This document shows, piece by piece, positions 63,897 through 64,000 of a DNA stretch of 64,000 nucleotides. The DNA is from Sinimarinibacterium flocculans (GTDB lineage Bacteria > Pseudomonadota > Gammaproteobacteria > Nevskiales > Nevskiaceae). Below the pieces are notes generated by a model. It was not told the origin of the DNA. It was given only the letters and a program-made list of their open reading frames with translations, and did no database searches. The stretch covers positions 558,001 through 622,000 of the forward strand of contig NZ_QICN01000001.1 of assembly GCF_003201205.1 (NCBI RefSeq), in the 5' to 3' direction. Position 1 is the first letter of the stretch, and each line of letters begins with the position of its first letter. A program made the position numbers and the translations under genes.

Positions 63897-64000
63897 TCAC
63901 ACGTCAAGGACCCGCAAGAGGTCCCGTGTGCGGCCATCAATGGCGGAGAGACGATAGATGGGCGGGACCTCGCTTCTGCGTGGAGGGATGCGCAGCAGGA
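63897..64000 (-). CDS. C-terminal end of an unidentified protein (partial)
   Basis: An open frame enters from the right edge and ends at TGA 63897-63899. Its last residues read LLRIPPRRSEVPPIYRLSAI and then DGRTRDLLRVLDV. The sequence is protein-like, with codon use like its neighbours, and a hairpin follows the stop, but the visible 34 codons do not identify a family. clpB lies 145 bp further on the same strand, with its own promoter. Confidence 0.5.
   Translation of the reverse strand, partial: LLRIPPRRSEVPPIYRLSAIDGRTRDLLRVLDV

Overview
The window is G+C-rich, densely packed chromosomal DNA of a Gammaproteobacterium. The long run leuC-leuD-leuB-asd-(asd paralogue)-fimV-truA-trpF-trpB-trpA-accD-folC-SPOR-cvpA-purF-metZ, the gacS/cysM/rlmD neighbourhood, and the nagZ-hpt-MTIP...csiV-mfd neighbourhood are all layouts known from Pseudomonas and Xanthomonas/Nevskiales-type genomes. 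The inserted trpBA between trpF and accD points to the latter side, but I cannot name a genus.

Left part (1-21.7 kb): a leftward, overlapping trio (NTF2-like protein, GNAT acetyltransferase, nitrilase-family amidohydrolase cut by the window edge), a divergent LysR regulator with a T-N11-A palindrome next to leucine biosynthesis, then one long rightward block of housekeeping anabolism (leucine, aspartate semialdehyde, tryptophan, fatty acid, folate and purine synthesis) interleaved with polar/envelope proteins (FimV, SPOR protein, CvpA) and an orphan EcfT-like membrane protein. Between purF and metZ lies a SAM-II riboswitch followed by two mutually exclusive hairpins that look like an antiterminator/terminator pair; metZ and a ferritin-like DUF455 gene follow.

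Surface structures (21.7-31.3 kb): a four-gene archaic (Csu-like) chaperone-usher pilus operon runs leftward, divergent from fliC-flaG-fliD, which has a clear sigma-28 promoter. A large membrane-anchored Ser/Thr pseudokinase (catalytic residues replaced) converges on fliD. Then follow ferrochelatase, two sodium-coupled amino-acid transporters and a GacS/BarA-type hybrid histidine kinase, all leftward.

Middle right (38-52 kb): cysM, a PolB-like 3'-5' exonuclease and rlmD, then a tightly overlapping cassette (CYTH protein, cytosolic-looking L,D-transpeptidase, nagZ, hpt, methylthioinosine phosphorylase). After an outer-membrane barrel gene and a DUF1329 gene comes mfd-csiV-lipoprotein, an operon split by an intact IS1595-family element inserted exactly at the former mfd/csiV stop-start overlap; the 8-bp target duplication regenerated both the stop and the start codon.

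Right end (52-64 kb): a leftward seven-gene iron operon (FbpC-, FbpA-, FbpB-like ABC transporter, imelysin, di-haem oxidoreductase, second imelysin, DUF1513) behind a good Fur-box match, then clpB with a sigma-32-type promoter, and the last residues of an unidentified leftward gene. No rRNA, tRNA, CRISPR array or prophage was seen.
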